Positions 62,132 through 64,000 of a DNA stretch of 64,000 bases are shown here, in pieces (position 1 is the first letter of the stretch; each line of letters begins with the position of its first letter). Source of the stretch: Paulinella micropora. Its lineage: Eukaryota; Cercozoa; Imbricatea; Euglyphida; Paulinellidae. Made by a program: the position numbers and the translations under genes. The DNA is taken from contig WBZZ01004788.1 of NCBI GenBank assembly GCA_019918135.1, forward strand, positions 1 through 64,000, read 5' to 3'. Below the pieces are notes generated by a model. That model had not been told where the DNA came from. It saw only the letters and a program-made list of their open reading frames with translations, and did no database searches.

Positions 62132-64000
62132 GGCGCGTACAAAGGCTGGCCACCGCCGCTAGCGTGGGCAGGGTCACCTTCTGTCCGTCGAACAAGGTCA
62201 CGAACTCACCCGGCTTGAATTCCTGGTCATAGATCTCCTTCAGGGAGTATTTGCACAAAAGCTTGAGCCACAGATACCTGCGCGCGAACCCGCTGCGCTG
62301 GCACTCCTGCACCGTCTTCCATTCTGGGCGGATGGTGGGGAAAGTGGCTGCAAACGTAAACAGGGCCGTGCGGTCCTTGTACTTGTCGCGGGACAACGCA
62401 GGTTGCTGCAAGGCCTGCTGACGTTCCTGGGGGGTGCGAAGCCCTGCCTGAAGCCTCCTGGCCTCCTTGACGAGCTCGCCCCAGATAGCCCCCTGCTCCT
62501 GCCCCTGCTGCTGTGCTGCCTTGGGCTCTGCCTCCTCTGCCTGCGCGGGTTCCTCGGGCACAGTAGACTGCGCGGGCTCGTCGCTCTGTTCGGCTGATGT
62601 CGGCGCAGGCGGCACGGGGGCTTGCCCGGACGGGGCCCGGGCCTCTGCCTGTACACGAAGGTCGTATGCCGAGCGCACAAAATCCTCTGCCTGAGCACGA
62701 CTGGCAACGCGCTCCGCCCGCTCCGCGCTAGAGGCCTGGCTTTGCGTCTTGATCTCTGCGCGTTTCTCCTTGTGTAACGCCAAGAGTTCCTTGCGCTCCT
62801 TGCTCGACAGTACGCGTTCTTGGTCCTCGTGGGGTCGCAGGTGGTCGTACCTCGAACCCACGGGGGGAAGCTTGATGGAGCTGAAGTCCACCTGCGCGAT
62901 GTCAGCGCCCATTTGCCCCAGAAAGAAGAACAGCTCGCGCAGAGCGTACCTGCGCGAGAGTGCGGTGGCCAACGTGTTATACGACGCGGCCTGGGCCACC
63001 CACGGGTCCGCCTTGGCCCAGTGCATGCGTTCCCCGTCCCCCTGCACGGGGACGCTAAGCGAACAACTGCTGTCCACTCCATACGCAAGCTCGGTCGCGA
63101 GCGTGTGCGCCTCCTCACGGTCAATGGATTTGCGGATCTGGGCGAGCGTGTTGGGCCCCCGCCCGCGGTCGGCACGAGGTTGAGCGACGTAAATGTGCCA
63201 CTGTTTGGCTTCGAAATGGCGGACGCGGCCTGCCATTTGCATGTAGTTTAGCATGGGGATGTTACTGTTGTTCAGCCATAGAAACAACACGTCAAAGTGC
63301 CTGACGTCGATATTGACCCCGCAAGTCACTGCTGACGTGTACATGCACAGATGAGCTTGTATCCACAGTTGGATGAGCTGCGCTTGGGGTCGTTCGAAGT
63401 CGGACATGCGTTCGGAACCTTCGTGGTAGAACAAGATGCGTATGCCCCTGAACACGGACTCCAGGTACTTCTTGATCAACATGCCCTGACGCTTGTTGCC
63501 GAGCGGCATTGCCACGCGCAGCCCCCGACAAAGGGCTAGCACTAGCGCGCGCTTGAAGGAGCGGTGGCTGCGGTGCACAAGGCAACGACTGCGTATATGA
63601 TCGACGTGTGTAAAGTGCATGTGGAAGACGTGTGGTCTGGTCGCGGCCCCCCCGCCGAGCGCCAGCTCCGTGGGAGGCGCCGTGTTCAGCAATGTCTGCA
63701 GGACCTGGACGGATTTCTGCGTGAGAAAGGCGTCCATGACGATCACGCACTTGGACCGGCGCAGCAGCCGCGCAAAGACGGTCGCGTTGCACTGGTTGAT
63801 ACTCCCCTTGCCCAGAGCCGCTGTCACATTGAACAGCGTGGACTCGCTCTCGTCCAGCACGACCAGGTCAAAGGCCGGCGCGTCGAGCAAATAATGGATG
63901 GACGCGTATTGCCAGATCCCTACACTGTGCTCTACCTGGGAGCGCGAGCCCCGCTTGGCCCAGTCCTGGTAAAAAATGGCCAAGACCCCGACCTTGGCTA
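62013..64000 (-). CDS. second origin-binding-type helicase, cut by the window edge
   Basis: At least 660 residues. The frame continues past 64,000 (VGVLAIFYQDWAKRG), so the N-terminal Walker A part lies outside. Visible are the DExx box FDLVVLDESESTLFNVTAAL, then RRSKCVIVMDAFLTQKSVQV, the motif TSAVTCGVNIDVRHFDVLFL and the arginine motif NYMQMAGRVRHFEAKQWHIY. These align with the helicase at 11,750 (NVLLLDEVESLL, ADRIVLPDAFLSPRTIEVLH, YAQMSVRVRVHELHVYFKR). The C-terminal third is Ala/Gln/Glu-rich and helical. It is probably a replication or recombination helicase, diverged from the first copy. Confidence 0.8.
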   Translation of the reverse strand, partial: AKVGVLAIFYQDWAKRGSRSQVEHSVGIWQYASIHYLLDAPAFDLVVLDESESTLFNVTAALGKGSINQCNATVFARLLRRSKCVIVMDAFLTQKSVQVLQTLLNTAPPTELALGGGAATRPHVFHMHFTHVDHIRSRCLVHRSHRSFKRALVLALCRGLRVAMPLGNKRQGMLIKKYLESVFRGIRILFYHEGSERMSDFERPQAQLIQLWIQAHLCMYTSAVTCGVNIDVRHFDVLFLWLNNSNIPMLNYMQMAGRVRHFEAKQWHIYVAQPRADRGRGPNTLAQIRKSIDREEAHTLATELAYGVDSSCSLSVPVQGDGERMHWAKADPWVAQAASYNTLATALSRRYALRELFFFLGQMGADIAQVDFSSIKLPPVGSRYDHLRPHEDQERVLSSKERKELLALHKEKRAEIKTQSQASSAERAERVASRAQAEDFVRSAYDLRVQAEARAPSGQAPVPPAPTSAEQSDEPAQSTVPEEPAQAEEAEPKAAQQQGQEQGAIWGELVKEARRLQAGLRTPQERQQALQQPALSRDKYKDRTALFTFAATFPTIRPEWKTVQECQRSGFARRYLWLKLLCKYSLKEIYDQEFKPGEFVTLFDGQKVTLPTLAAVASLCTRLALRPTQRQSCSKVYHTMPRRQGNYASPAGAARGCPRGP

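Noticed and set aside
1-64000. tRNA or rRNA genes
   Set aside because: I looked for clover-leaf and conserved T-loop text and saw none that I could support by eye.

Overview
The window has two very different parts. Positions 1-45,060 and about 58,620-64,000 are strongly GC-rich. Their long intronless ORFs lie on both strands, with short A/T-rich patches and G/C hairpins between them. Positions about 45,061-58,600 are AT-rich, compactly coded and read like a different genome. The GC-rich part looks most like a large eukaryotic DNA virus, either a free giant virus or one integrated in a host. The evidence is two herpes-type origin-binding helicases, a UL52/AEP-type primase, and many host-interaction folds (F-box, LRR, BTB, RING, NHL, Sel1, ankyrin-like). 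I see no capsid or polymerase gene in the GC-rich part, so a compact eukaryotic locus cannot be excluded.

Layout of the GC-rich part. 1-10,300: F-box/LRR genes and fragments, an LRR protein with a CxxC knuckle, an ankyrin-like protein, a small membrane protein and an NHL beta-propeller protein. 10,300-17,700: a broken Sel1 locus, the first origin-binding helicase and the primase. 17,700-24,200: decayed coding remnants, a broken BTB gene, a RING protein and two small unknown ORFs. 24,700-26,370: a classic F-box plus leucine-rich repeat protein. 26,370-31,900: about 5.5 kb of almost pure non-coding repeats. 31,900-45,060: a secreted or surface block. It holds three paralogues of a two-domain exported protein, two of them with mucin-like 8-codon repeats, a small mucin-like glycoprotein, and a protein made of tandem phosphonate-binding-like modules alternating with cysteine-rich modules. 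58,790-59,630: a clean Sel1-repeat gene. 59,640-61,700: more repeats. 61,720-64,000: a second origin-binding helicase, cut by the window edge.

The AT-rich part is a Polinton-like virus or virophage-type element. Its parts are a DNA-polymerase-associated fragment, an rve integrase, a DNA methyltransferase, a long fibre protein with an S74 chaperone tail, a GIY-YIG nuclease, an A32/FtsK-HerA packaging ATPase, an adenain/Ulp1-like protease and a minor-capsid (penton)-like protein, plus several small unknowns. It sits inside the tandem binding-module gene. Most of its genes are open, so it looks young, but as seen here it appears incomplete. I see no terminal inverted repeats or target duplication at the junctions, so an assembly join must be excluded.

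The most notable non-gene structures are several families of dispersed hairpins. In the GC-rich part these are a double hairpin of about 60 bp, G-run/C-run hairpins that often sit after stop codons, and a palindrome family built on GATACGGTCGAAAAAGG. In the AT-rich element, a 20-bp palindrome with identical 9-bp arms recurs inside coding sequences of unrelated genes.
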